From: Sphingobium sp052327305
Lineage (GTDB): Bacteria > Pseudomonadota > Alphaproteobacteria > Sphingomonadales > Sphingomonadaceae
Direction: 5' to 3'
Length of the DNA: 64,000 bases
Assembly (NCBI RefSeq): GCF_052327305.1
Contig: NZ_CP182486.1
Location: 1,426,001 to 1,490,000, forward strand
Part shown: piece by piece, positions 50,343-58,385 of the stretch
Position numbering within the stretch: position 1 is the first letter of the stretch
Layout of the letters: every line of letters starts with the position of its first letter
Program-made: the position numbers and the translations under genes
Notes under the pieces: generated by a model
The model's database searches: none
What the model was told of the DNA's origin: nothing
What the model saw: the letters and a program-made list of their open reading frames with translations, nothing else

Positions 50343-51725
50343 ATGCCGCAGGATGCGAGCATCGAGCGAGTCCGCAGTGCGTGGGCAACCATCCGGACGG
50401 GGCTCCGCCGCGATCTGGGAAGCCGGGTGTTCGACCAGTGGCTGCGTGGAGTCGCCGTCGGGCCGCTGTGCACGCGGACGCAGACGCTCGATCTGCTCGC
50501 ACCGTCCGCTTTCGTCGCAAGCTATGTAGCCAGCAACTATGGCCAGCGTCTTCGGCTCGCCTGGCGCGCAGCCAATGTCGGCGTGGCCGATGTCCGCATT
50601 CTGCGATCCGCTTCGGCGCCGGAAGTCCTTGAGGTCGTTCCAGCGGAGGCCGACGAAAGCGCCACCCAGCCGCAACCGCTGGCCAGGATCCGCAATGGCT
50701 TCGAGCCGCGCCACAGCTTTGCGACCTTCGTCGTCGACGAAAGCAACGCGCTTGCCTGCTCGGCGGCCCGCGCCATGGCGGAGAAGGAAGCGCCTGCCTT
50801 CAATCCTCTGTTCATCCACGGGGCGACGGGGCTGGGCAAGACACATCTGCTCCACGCCATCGCCGCACGCTATCAAGACGTGCATGGTGCCAGCCTGCGT
50901 GACGGCGATATTCTCTACATGACTGCCGAAAAGTTCATGACCGAGTTCGTGACCGCGATCCGGGCCAATGACACCATGGCATTCAAGGCGCGCCTGCGCG
51001 CCGCGCGGCTGCTGCTCATCGACGACATCCAGTTCATCGCTGGCAAAGGCCCGACGCAGGAGGAGTTCCTGCATACTGTCAATGCGCTCGTCGATTCGGG
51101 TGCGCGGATCGCGATCGCGGCCGATCGCCCTCCGCAGCAGCTGGGCGCGGTCGATCCGCGTATTCTCTCGCGCCTTGCTGGTGGTCTCGTCGCGGATGTG
51201 CAGCAGCCCTCGCTCAACCTGCGTCTGGCGATATTGCGGGCGCGCCGCGAGCGTGCCGCGCCGATCATCGTGCCCGAGGACGTGATCGAGCTGCTCGCGC
51301 GGTCGATCCGCGCGAGCGTCCGCGAGCTGGAAGGCGCGTTCAACAAGCTGGTGGCGAACGCCCAGTTGCGCGACATGCCCATCACGCTGGAGCTGGCGCA
51401 GGGCCTGCTCAGCGACACGCTTCGTGCCAGCAACCGCCGCATCACGATCGACGAGATCCAGCGCGCCTGTGCTGCGCACTATCGCATCGACGCGTCCGAG
51501 ATGCGCTCGCGTCGGCGTTCCGTCGCCATTGCGCGCCCGCGCCAGATCGCCATGTATCTGGCCAAGAAGCTCACGCCCCGTTCGCTGCCCGAGATCGGGC
51601 GGATTTTCGGCGGTCGTGACCACACGACGGTGATGCATGCCGTCAAGCGGATCGAGGAAATGCGCTCGGCCAACCCGGACATGGACGCCGACATCCGCGC
51701 GATCCAGCAGCGTCTCGAAATCTGA
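50343..51725 (+). CDS. dnaA: Chromosomal replication initiator DnaA
   Basis: DnaA opens the origin and loads the helicase. The 460 residues show domain I (RVRSAWATIRTGLRRDLGSR), a short linker, the AAA+ core with Walker A HGATGLGKTHLLHAI (about 160) and Walker B RLLLIDDIQFIAGK (about 222). The C-terminal DNA-binding domain carries the signature GGRDHTTVMHAVKRIEEM. I chose the ATG at 50343 because domain I begins directly after it and AGGAGAGG lies upstream; 50292 is possible. No dnaN or recF follows. Confidence 0.95.
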   Translation: MPQDASIERVRSAWATIRTGLRRDLGSRVFDQWLRGVAVGPLCTRTQTLDLLAPSAFVASYVASNYGQRLRLAWRAANVGVADVRILRSASAPEVLEVVPAEADESATQPQPLARIRNGFEPRHSFATFVVDESNALACSAARAMAEKEAPAFNPLFIHGATGLGKTHLLHAIAARYQDVHGASLRDGDILYMTAEKFMTEFVTAIRANDTMAFKARLRAARLLLIDDIQFIAGKGPTQEEFLHTVNALVDSGARIAIAADRPPQQLGAVDPRILSRLAGGLVADVQQPSLNLRLAILRARRERAAPIIVPEDVIELLARSIRASVRELEGAFNKLVANAQLRDMPITLELAQGLLSDTLRASNRRITIDEIQRACAAHYRIDASEMRSRRRSVAIARPRQIAMYLAKKLTPRSLPEIGRIFGGRDHTTVMHAVKRIEEMRSANPDMDADIRAIQQRLEI

Positions 51726-51738
51726 TAGCGCTCACTGC

Positions 51739-51879
51739 GGGTAATCGACATTCAGCCCTGACGGCCTGCAAATGGCGTTTTTTCAAGCTTCCGGTGCTCA
51801 CGTACATTTGAGTACGCTGCGCTCCGGGTCTCTCAAACCGCCATTTTCGTCGCATCATCATCTGAATGTCGATTGCCCC
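51739..51879. repeat. 141-bp imperfect palindrome downstream of dnaA
   Basis: Outer arms 51739-51755 and 51862-51878 are complementary (AATCGACATTCAG / CTGAATGTCGATT). Nested inside are AAATGGCG with CGCCATTT, and a central CGTAC-ATTTGA-GTACG hairpin. The whole can fold as one long stem. It may be a dispersed extragenic repeat, a strong transcription barrier or a structured RNA. Confidence 0.6.
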
Positions 51880-52103
51880 CTAGGCGGTGTGGACAAATTT
51901 CCCGATGAGCCGGGGTGGCGTGCTGCAGGATGAGGGCATCTGCGAATGCGGAGTGCGCGCCCTCGGGTGATTTGAACGCTGCAACACGAGGCGCCTCCCC
52001 GGCTTGCCCCGAACCTTTTGTCATGCTCACTCTCAGAAGAGCGGTTCATGCTTTCTTGAGTGACGGCCTCGCGCCGTGTCTTTCATGCCGGCGCCATAAC
52101 GAA
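51880..52103. other. Unassigned intergenic stretch
   Basis: I see no supported gene or strong structure in this stretch between the palindrome and the flagellin terminators. Confidence 0.4.
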
Positions 52104-52133
52104 AGAACCCTCGCCCGGGGGGACGAGGGTTCC
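52104..52133. terminator. Strong hairpin downstream of flagellin
   Basis: GAACCCTCG pairs with CGAGGGTTC across a 10-base loop (9 bp, perfect). It is the second of two hairpins beyond the flagellin stop and may be a backup terminator. Confidence 0.5.
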
Positions 52134-52200
52134 ATATTCGGCCCGTATCGAAAGTTAGAACCCCCGGCACCATGGGGACTGTGAGGCGCCGAGGGTCTCT

Positions 52201-52234
52201 GATCGGGGCAGGTGGACCAAGACCCGCCCCGATC
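52201..52234 (-). terminator. Flagellin gene terminator
   Basis: GATCGGGGC and GCCCCGATC (9 bp, extendable inward) begin 12 bases after the flagellin stop on the minus strand. No clear T run follows, so part of its role may be mRNA stabilisation. Confidence 0.6.
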
Positions 52235-52245
52235 AAGCTTGTTCC

Positions 52246-53043
52246 TTAGCGGAGCAGCGAGAGCACGCCCTGCTGGCTCTGGTTCGCCTGAGCGAGCATC
52301 GCGGTCGAGGCCTGCGTCAGGATCTGGTTCTTGGCGAGAGCCGTCGACTCCTCGGAGAAGTCCGCATCCTGAATGCGCGAGGTCGCGTCGGTCAGGTTGG
52401 TGATCGTCGAGGTGAGGTTGCTCACAGCCGATTCGAGACGGCTCTGGATCGCACCCATATTGGCACGCGCTGTCGAAACCGCGTCGATCGCCGTGTCGAT
52501 CGCCGAGAAAGCTGCTGTGCCGCCCGAGAGATCAATAGCGGCAATACCCGTAGTGAGTGAGGCCATTGTGCCGGTTGTGATGTCGACCTGATCCGTGGCG
52601 CCGGTGCCGACCTGGATCTTCGTGGCGGTCGCGCTGAACAGATCCACGCCGTTATACTTCATCGCGCCAACCTGCGTGATCTGGGCAGCCAGAGCCGTGC
52701 CTTCTGCCTTGATGTTCGCCTTCGAAGCCGTGTCGTTCGTGCCATTGGCCGCCTGAACCGCCAGTTCCTTCATGCGCTGCAGCATATTGGAAACGTCGCC
52801 CAGCGCGCCTTCAGCGGTCTGCGCCAGCGAGAGGCCGTCATTGGCGTTGCGGCGAGCGGCAGTAAGACCACGAACCTCGGCAGTCATCTTGGTGGCGATG
52901 GCGAGGCCAGCGGCGTCGTCCTTGGCGCTGTTGATGCGCTTGCCCGAGGAGAGGCGCTCCATGGCCTGCGACAGGCCCTTGTTGGCCGTGTTCGAGGCGT
53001 TCTGAGCGCGGATGGCAGAGACGTTGGAAGCAATGATCGTCAT
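52246..53043 (-). CDS. fliC: Flagellin
   Basis: This 265-residue flagellar filament subunit has conserved D0/D1 ends: MTIIASNVSAIRAQNASNTA with LSSGKRINSAKDDAAGLAIA at the N-terminus, and RIQDADFSEESTALAKNQIL to QQGVLSLLR at the C-terminus. The variable middle is short (about 130-200), as in other alphaproteobacterial flagellins lacking D2/D3. The ATG at 53043 has AAGGA upstream. It is divergent from the sigma-54 activator gene, with palindromes between them. Confidence 0.96.
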   Translation of the reverse strand: MTIIASNVSAIRAQNASNTANKGLSQAMERLSSGKRINSAKDDAAGLAIATKMTAEVRGLTAARRNANDGLSLAQTAEGALGDVSNMLQRMKELAVQAANGTNDTASKANIKAEGTALAAQITQVGAMKYNGVDLFSATATKIQVGTGATDQVDITTGTMASLTTGIAAIDLSGGTAAFSAIDTAIDAVSTARANMGAIQSRLESAVSNLTSTITNLTDATSRIQDADFSEESTALAKNQILTQASTAMLAQANQSQQGVLSLLR

Positions 53044-53140
53044 TTCAAAATCCTTTTCCCGCTTTTCATCTGGGGTCGCTGCCATGCGGCGTTGGCGGCC
53101 TCGAAACCCCAGAACGGATCGAGTCGGAAAAGTTTAAGTG

Positions 53141-53163
53141 CGGCCGAAATTTTTGTTCGGCCG
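53141..53163. promoter_or_regulatory. Hairpin in the flagellin leader
   Basis: CGGCCGAA and TTCGGCCG form an 8-bp stem around ATTTTTG about 100 bases upstream of the flagellin ATG. In the flagellin direction it may be part of the 5' untranslated region, controlling mRNA stability or translation; a binding site is the alternative. Confidence 0.4.
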
Positions 53164-53228
53164 AAGGCGGAATCCGGGACGAGGATTACAAAGACTCGCG
53201 CGCCCGCGAGAAAGGGTCGTTTCAGATC

Positions 53229-53262
53229 GGCAATTATTTGCCGCACCCCGGCAATTGGCCGC
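53229..53262. promoter_or_regulatory. Tandem palindromes between flagellin and activator genes
   Basis: CGGCAA-TTAT-TTGCCG (53229-53244) and CGGC-AATTG-GCCG (53250-53262) share the half-site CGGCAATT and stand five bases apart. They resemble the palindromic enhancer sites of FlbD-type flagellar activators and lie where such an activator could serve both divergent promoters. Confidence 0.45.
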
Positions 53263-53365
53263 CAGACTTAATAGATTGCTAAGCATTTTATACGAAGACT
53301 CGCCCCTATCGAAAGGGTCCGGATGCTCGGGGGAGCGAAGGGCCAACCTTGGGGGACTCCACTTC

Positions 53366-54625
53366 ATGTTGCCAGTCGACGTGAGTCTACGTCTGAGCGG
53401 CCTTGCGCCTGCGCTTTGCGCGTCGCTCGAAAATGCCTGCTACACCGCACGCAGAATCGACGGCGCGGCGCCGCGCGGTCGCAACGACGTTCGTATCCTG
53501 CATATGACGGAGCTCGCCGGGGCCACGCACCGCGATCTGCTGATCGACATACGGGATGGCGAGCCGAGCTTCTCACCCGCCGCCAACGGCCTGCCCGCAC
53601 GCATTGCCTTCGGGTCGGCTGACTCGACGTTCGGCTTTGCGCTGATCGCGGAGCTCCTGCGGCCCGCTCTGATGCCGGCAGTCGGCGATCAGGCGAGCGC
53701 GGCGCTCATGCGGCTTGCTTCGCGAGTCGCGGCAAGCGACGCGACGGTCCTGGTTCAGGGCGAAACCGGGACCGGCAAGGAAGGCATGGCGCGCTTCCTC
53801 CACGCAATGAGCAGCCGCGCGGACCGCGACTTCATTGCCGTGAACTGCGCCGCGCTTCCCGAGACGATGATGGAGGCCATGCTCTTCGGCCATAAGAAGG
53901 GCAGCTTCACCGGAGCAGCCGCCTCGTCCGACGGTCTTTTCCTCGCCGCGAACGGCGGAACGCTCTTTCTCGATGAAATCACGGAGTTGCCGCTGGCGCT
54001 TCAGGCCAAGCTGCTGCGCGCGCTTCAGGAAGGCGAGATTCTGCCAGTCGGCGCGACACATCCCATCCCGGTCGACGTGCGCGTCATCGCGGCAGGCAAT
54101 CGCGACGTCGCGGTGGAAGCCGAGGCCGGCCGGTTCCGCTCGGATCTTTACTGGCGCCTCAATGTCATGCCGCTGCACCTGCAGCCGCTCGGCGAGCGGC
54201 GCGACGACATTCCGGCGATCACAGCATCCTTCCTGCTGCGCCACGCCAAGGGCGCGACGGGCTGCGGTTTTGCGTGGCCGACGAACGATGCTCTGGTCGC
54301 TCTGAGTCGCCACAGATGGCCCGGCAACGCGCGCGAACTCGGCAATATTCTCCAGCGTGCGCTGGTGCTGCGCGAAGGCGCGCGGATTACCGCAAGCGAT
54401 CTCTCGGTTCCGCCCGCGCCGGTTGCCGCCGCTCCGGTTGCCACGGTCTGGACAGCGCCCGTCAGCCTGCATGACATCGCCCGCAACTCCAAGCTCGACG
54501 CCATCCGCGCCGCGCTGCGAGATACCGGCGGCCACCGTGCCCACGCGGCACGACTGCTCGGCATCTCCGAGCGGACACTGCGCTATCGCCTCGCCGAGAT
54601 GCGCGATCTGGCCATGGCGAGCTGA
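53366..54625 (+). CDS. Sigma-54 activator of flagellar genes (FlbD-like)
   Basis: This 419-residue protein is an AAA+ sigma-54 activator. The N-terminal 110 residues do not show a receiver domain or a phosphorylatable aspartate. The core has Walker A GETGTGKE (132-139), loop GSFTGA (about 181, where most relatives have GAFTGA), Walker B GGTLFLDEITE (about 199-209) and WPGNARELGN. A Fis-type helix-turn-helix closes the protein (AARLLGISERTLRYRLAEM). It is immediately upstream of fliE and divergent from flagellin, so it is the probable class-II/III flagellar regulator. The start at 53366 is the ATG closest to the conserved region with GGGGGA upstream. Confidence 0.88.
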   Translation: MLPVDVSLRLSGLAPALCASLENACYTARRIDGAAPRGRNDVRILHMTELAGATHRDLLIDIRDGEPSFSPAANGLPARIAFGSADSTFGFALIAELLRPALMPAVGDQASAALMRLASRVAASDATVLVQGETGTGKEGMARFLHAMSSRADRDFIAVNCAALPETMMEAMLFGHKKGSFTGAAASSDGLFLAANGGTLFLDEITELPLALQAKLLRALQEGEILPVGATHPIPVDVRVIAAGNRDVAVEAEAGRFRSDLYWRLNVMPLHLQPLGERRDDIPAITASFLLRHAKGATGCGFAWPTNDALVALSRHRWPGNARELGNILQRALVLREGARITASDLSVPPAPVAAAPVATVWTAPVSLHDIARNSKLDAIRAALRDTGGHRAHAARLLGISERTLRYRLAEMRDLAMAS

Positions 54626-54636
54626 GGGGATAAACG

Positions 54637-54981
54637 ATGGCCGGACTTTCCGTCGATAACGTGCTGGCGCTTCGCCAGAGCATCCTCCAGCGCAACAACG
54701 CTCTCAAGGACGTGTCCTCCGCCGCTGCCGGTGCCCCCGGAATGGCAGGCGAGGCACAGGGCGCCGACTTCGTGAAGGCGCTCAAGGGCGCCATAAACGA
54801 GGTCAACACGCTGCAGAGCGCCGCAGGTGACGCCGCGACCGCGTTCGAACGCGGAGAGACCGCCGACATCGCGGCCGTGATGCTTGCCAAACAGCAGGCA
54901 TCCATCGGCTTCGAGACGACCCTTCAGGTCCGCAACAAACTCCTGTCCGCCTACAAGGACATCATGAGCATGCCGGTATAA
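54637..54981 (+). CDS. fliE: Flagellar hook-basal body protein FliE
   Basis: This 114-residue junction protein links the MS ring to the proximal rod and is exported by the flagellar secretion apparatus. The C-terminal half is the conserved part: GADFVKALKGAINEVNTLQS and AKQQASIGFETTLQVRNKLL with YKDIMSMPV at the end. It has no cleaved signal, as expected. It follows the activator gene by 11 bases and precedes fliF by three, opening the structural operon. Confidence 0.95.
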   Translation: MAGLSVDNVLALRQSILQRNNALKDVSSAAAGAPGMAGEAQGADFVKALKGAINEVNTLQSAAGDAATAFERGETADIAAVMLAKQQASIGFETTLQVRNKLLSAYKDIMSMPV

Positions 54982-54984
54982 GCC

Positions 54985-56715
54985 ATGGCAGACAGCACAC
55001 TCTCCACCCTCGACAGCCAAAGCGCAGTCCGCGCCGGGCTTCCCGCTCTCCCTGGCATGGGAGGGGGGGGAATGGACGCCATGCGCCTGCGCGCCACCGG
55101 CTTCCTGCGTCAGCCCGCCGTGCAACGCAGCCTGCCCATGGTCGGCTTGCTCGGCGTAACCGCGCTGGCGGGCCTCGCGTGGCTCGCCCTGCGCGAACCG
55201 CCTCAGCGGGATCTCTTCCGGGGTCTTCCAGATGCCGATCAGGCCGCAGTGGCCGACGTGCTCGGCAAAAGCGCCATTGCCTACGACTTCGACAAGGCGA
55301 CCGGCGCGATCACTGTCTCGGAGGACGATTATTTCAACGCCAAGATGAAGCTGGCCGCTGCCGGCCTGCCTAAGAGCGCGCCCGATGGCGACTCGCTGAT
55401 CTCGTCCATGCCGATGGGCGCCAGCCGCGCGGTCGAGGGCGAGAAGCTGCGCACCGCGCGCGAGATGGACCTTGCCCGCACGATCGAGGCGATCGACAAC
55501 GTGGCGCAGGCCCGCGTTCACCTCGCGGTCGAGCCGCCGAGCATCTTCCTTCGCGAGCGGACCAAACCGACCGCCTCGGTCATGCTGCAGCTGGCGGGCG
55601 GGCGCTCACTCTCCGATGCTCAGGTCGAGGCTATCGTGCATCTGGTCGCTTCATCCGTGCCGGAAATGGCGCCGGACGGCGTATCGGTCGTCGATCAGAA
55701 CGGCCGGCTGCTCTCCCAGTCGACGGCTGCAGGCGCGGAAACCGACCGACAGATTCAGGTCCAGAACCGGATCGAGGAGCGCTACCGGCAACAAGTCGTC
55801 GCGCTGCTCACGCCTGTGCTGGGCGCGGGGAAATTCTCCACCGAAGTCCATGCCGAGGTCAATTTCGCCGAGCGGCAGGCCACGCGCGAGACCTATCCGC
55901 AGGACGAGGCGCGGCTGCGCACCGAGACCGGCAGCTGGAACGCCGATGCGCAAGGCGCAGGCGCCGAAGCGGGTGGCGTCCCTGGTGCTCTCTCGCCCGC
56001 TCCGCCAGTCAACCCGGCCAATCCGGGCGCACCGCCGCCGCCTATCAACGCGCAGGCGCCGGCCGAGCCGGCAACACCGGGCACGCCGCCTGTGAAGACG
56101 GCCGAGACATTCAACCGCTCGTTCGAACTGGGCCGCGAAGTCTCCGTGACGCGTGATGCGATCGGCACGGTCAAGCGCCTGTCCGTCGCAGTCGCGCTTG
56201 ATAACGGCGCGGACGGGAAGCCGCGGACGCCGCAGGAAATCGCGGCGCTGGAAGCGCTGGTGAAGGGCGCGGTCGGCTTCGACCAGACGCGCGGCGACAT
56301 GGTCGCGTTCTCGGCCCGCAAGTTCGTGGACGCGGTCGACCCCGCCGCGAGCCAGCCCTGGTATGAGGCGAGCTGGGTCTCGATGCTGGTGCGCAATGTC
56401 TCGGCGCTGCTCGTGACGCTGGTGCTGCTGCTCGGCATCGGGCGTCCGCTGCTCAAGCGCTGGTCCGCCGCAAAAGCCGAGCAGGCCGATGTGGACGTGC
56501 AACGCGGCCAGAAGCTGGGCACCGAAATACAGGCCGAGCTGGGCCGGACGGCACTCGTCGACAGCGGCCAGACCGTGACGCTCGACATGATAAGCTCCAC
56601 CCATGACTACACAGATCGCGCGGCGCTGATCCGCAACTTCGTGAAGCAAGATCCCGACCGTGCGGCGCTCGTCGTTCGCGACCTCCTGAAGGACGGGGCG
56701 AAAAACGATGGCTGA
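54985..56715 (+). CDS. fliF: Flagellar MS-ring protein FliF
   Basis: This 576-residue inner-membrane protein builds the MS ring, the base of the flagellum. It has two membrane spans (about 52-68 and 470-492) around the periplasmic ring-building motifs (LFRGLPDADQAAVADVL, RVHLAVEPPSIFLRE). A proline- and alanine-rich loop of about 60 residues (330-375) precedes TFNRSFELGREVSVTRDAIG. The cytoplasmic tail (DMISSTHDYTDRAALIRNFV...) is the FliG-binding end. It overlaps fliG by eight bases. Confidence 0.97.
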   Translation: MADSTLSTLDSQSAVRAGLPALPGMGGGGMDAMRLRATGFLRQPAVQRSLPMVGLLGVTALAGLAWLALREPPQRDLFRGLPDADQAAVADVLGKSAIAYDFDKATGAITVSEDDYFNAKMKLAAAGLPKSAPDGDSLISSMPMGASRAVEGEKLRTAREMDLARTIEAIDNVAQARVHLAVEPPSIFLRERTKPTASVMLQLAGGRSLSDAQVEAIVHLVASSVPEMAPDGVSVVDQNGRLLSQSTAAGAETDRQIQVQNRIEERYRQQVVALLTPVLGAGKFSTEVHAEVNFAERQATRETYPQDEARLRTETGSWNADAQGAGAEAGGVPGALSPAPPVNPANPGAPPPPINAQAPAEPATPGTPPVKTAETFNRSFELGREVSVTRDAIGTVKRLSVAVALDNGADGKPRTPQEIAALEALVKGAVGFDQTRGDMVAFSARKFVDAVDPAASQPWYEASWVSMLVRNVSALLVTLVLLLGIGRPLLKRWSAAKAEQADVDVQRGQKLGTEIQAELGRTALVDSGQTVTLDMISSTHDYTDRAALIRNFVKQDPDRAALVVRDLLKDGAKNDG

Positions 56716-57724
56716 GGTCATTGCGCAACCGACGATGAATGGCAGCGCCGCCGCGGCGGTGCTCCTCATGCTCTTCGACGAAGACGAGGCCGCTCAGATC
56801 CTCTCGCGCCTGGAACCCGAGGAAGTGCGCCAGCTGGGCTATGCGATGTACGACGTCGCCGACGTGCAGGTCGGCGAAGTCAACATGGCGCTCGATCGCT
56901 TCGTGAGCAAAGCCAAAGGCCGCACGACGATCGGCTACGGTGCTGCCCAGCACATCAAGGGCGCAATGCACAAGGCACTCGGGCCGGATCGCGCGGATAA
57001 CATGCTCGCCAAAATCACGCCGCCCACCCGGTCCAATCAGCTGGCGATGCTGAAATGGATGGAGCCCAAGGAGATCGCGGCCATCATCGAGCAGGAGCAC
57101 CCGCAGATCATGGCGATCGTGCTCGCGCATCTCGATTCGACGATTGCCGGCACCGTGCTTCAGCTCCTTCCCTCCGAAGTTCAGGACGATGTCGTCTATC
57201 GCGTCGCGACGCTGGGACCGGTTAGCACCGAAGCCCTCGACGATCTCGAACAACTCCTCAGCGCCAGCCCGGCCCAAAGCCGGGGCGGCGGAACGACAAC
57301 GCAGCGCGGCGGCGCCACCGAGGCGGCCGCGATCATGAACAACGTCCGCAAGGATCATGAGCAGCGCATCATCAAGGCGCTGGCGAAGCGCGACCGGGCC
57401 GTGGCCCAATCAATCGAGGACGAGATGTTCATCTTCGAGAACCTGCTGCAGGTCGCAGACAAAGACCTCGGCACGCTCATGCGTTCGGTGGACAACGAAC
57501 GGCTCGTGGTCGCGCTCAAGGGTGCGAGCGAAATGCTGCGCGGCAAGATCCTCGCCTGCATGTCGGCACGCGCCGCGCAGTCGATCCAGGACGAGATGGA
57601 AGAGCGCGGCCCGATGCGCCTCGCCGAGGTCATGGAAGCGCAGAAGGTCATCATCGCCGAGGCACGCCGCATGGCGGAGGCCGGAACGATCATGCTCGGC
57701 GGCAAGGGCGACGACTATGTCTAG
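56708..57724 (+). CDS. fliG: Flagellar motor switch protein FliG
   Basis: This 338-residue rotor protein is touched by the stator MotA and switches rotation direction. It shows the N-terminal FliF-binding domain, the middle domain with EHPQIMAIVLAHLDS, and the C-terminal torque domain (RSVDNERLVVALKGASEMLR, AARAQSIQDEM-type helices) containing the alternating charged residues. A loop with QSRGGGTTTQRGG separates the middle from the C-terminal domain. It overlaps fliF and fliH by eight bases each. Confidence 0.97.
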   Translation: MAEVIAQPTMNGSAAAAVLLMLFDEDEAAQILSRLEPEEVRQLGYAMYDVADVQVGEVNMALDRFVSKAKGRTTIGYGAAQHIKGAMHKALGPDRADNMLAKITPPTRSNQLAMLKWMEPKEIAAIIEQEHPQIMAIVLAHLDSTIAGTVLQLLPSEVQDDVVYRVATLGPVSTEALDDLEQLLSASPAQSRGGGTTTQRGGATEAAAIMNNVRKDHEQRIIKALAKRDRAVAQSIEDEMFIFENLLQVADKDLGTLMRSVDNERLVVALKGASEMLRGKILACMSARAAQSIQDEMEERGPMRLAEVMEAQKVIIAEARRMAEAGTIMLGGKGDDYV

Positions 57725-58385
57725 GATCTGGTCGAGCGGCGACATCGCGACGGCCGAGCGCCTCCACAGCTGGGATGAAATGACCGTCGGGGCCAGGCAA
57801 AGCCAGAACTTCCGTGCACTCTATGCCGAAGAGCGGCAGGGGCAGGGATGGCACCCCGCAGGCGCCGGACAGTCGGCCCGGAGCGCAATGGATGCCGCCG
57901 AGGAGATCGACCCGATCGAGGCAGCGACGCAGGAGGCGTTCGTTCAGGGGTTCCGCGAAGGCGAGCGCGTGACGCGCGAAGCCCTGGAATCGGACGACAG
58001 AGCGCGGCTCGAAATCGCCGAAGCGCTGAAGGCCATGGCGCTGACCGGTGAAGGCACGCTGGCGACGTTGCTCTCTCAGGCCGTCATTCGCCTTGTCGGC
58101 CAGATCGCCGGCGAAGTTCCCATAGATCAGGCTCTGCTCCAGCAGCGCTGCGCGGCTGTCGCGGCCTGCATCGACGACGACGCTGGCAAGGCAATGCTGG
58201 AAGTCAGTCCAGAAGACATCGCTCTCATCGACGATGGCGCGCTTGGCGTCGCCCTGACGCCCAACCCGGCGCTGCCCCGTGGCTCGGTACGCCTCGCCAC
58301 ACCGGACGGCTGGGTGGAGGATGGCCCGGATGTCCGCCTTTCCCGGCTGAAGGCCCTCATGGACGACATGGAGGGCCGGGCGTGA
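57717..58385 (+). CDS. fliH: Flagellar export assembly protein FliH
   Basis: This 222-residue regulator of the export ATPase FliI probably starts at 57717 (MSRIWSSGDIATAERLHSWD), overlapping the end of fliG. The middle has an AFVQGFREGERVTREALESD helix of FliH type, and the C-terminal domain (LSQAVIRLVGQIAGEVPIDQ...) is the FliI-binding part. FliH is poorly conserved in sequence, and the operon position between fliG and fliI supports the call. It ends inside the fliI start codon overlap. Confidence 0.85.
   Translation: MSRIWSSGDIATAERLHSWDEMTVGARQSQNFRALYAEERQGQGWHPAGAGQSARSAMDAAEEIDPIEAATQEAFVQGFREGERVTREALESDDRARLEIAEALKAMALTGEGTLATLLSQAVIRLVGQIAGEVPIDQALLQQRCAAVAACIDDDAGKAMLEVSPEDIALIDDGALGVALTPNPALPRGSVRLATPDGWVEDGPDVRLSRLKALMDDMEGRA

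Noticed and set aside
50022..51638. A 538-codon open frame on the minus strand
   Set aside because: It is antisense to dnaA, whose motifs are unmistakable.
53229..53262. Possible sigma-54 promoter in the flagellin-activator gap
   Set aside because: The GG and GC pairs are nine bases apart instead of ten on both strands, so I list the sites only as palindromic operators.
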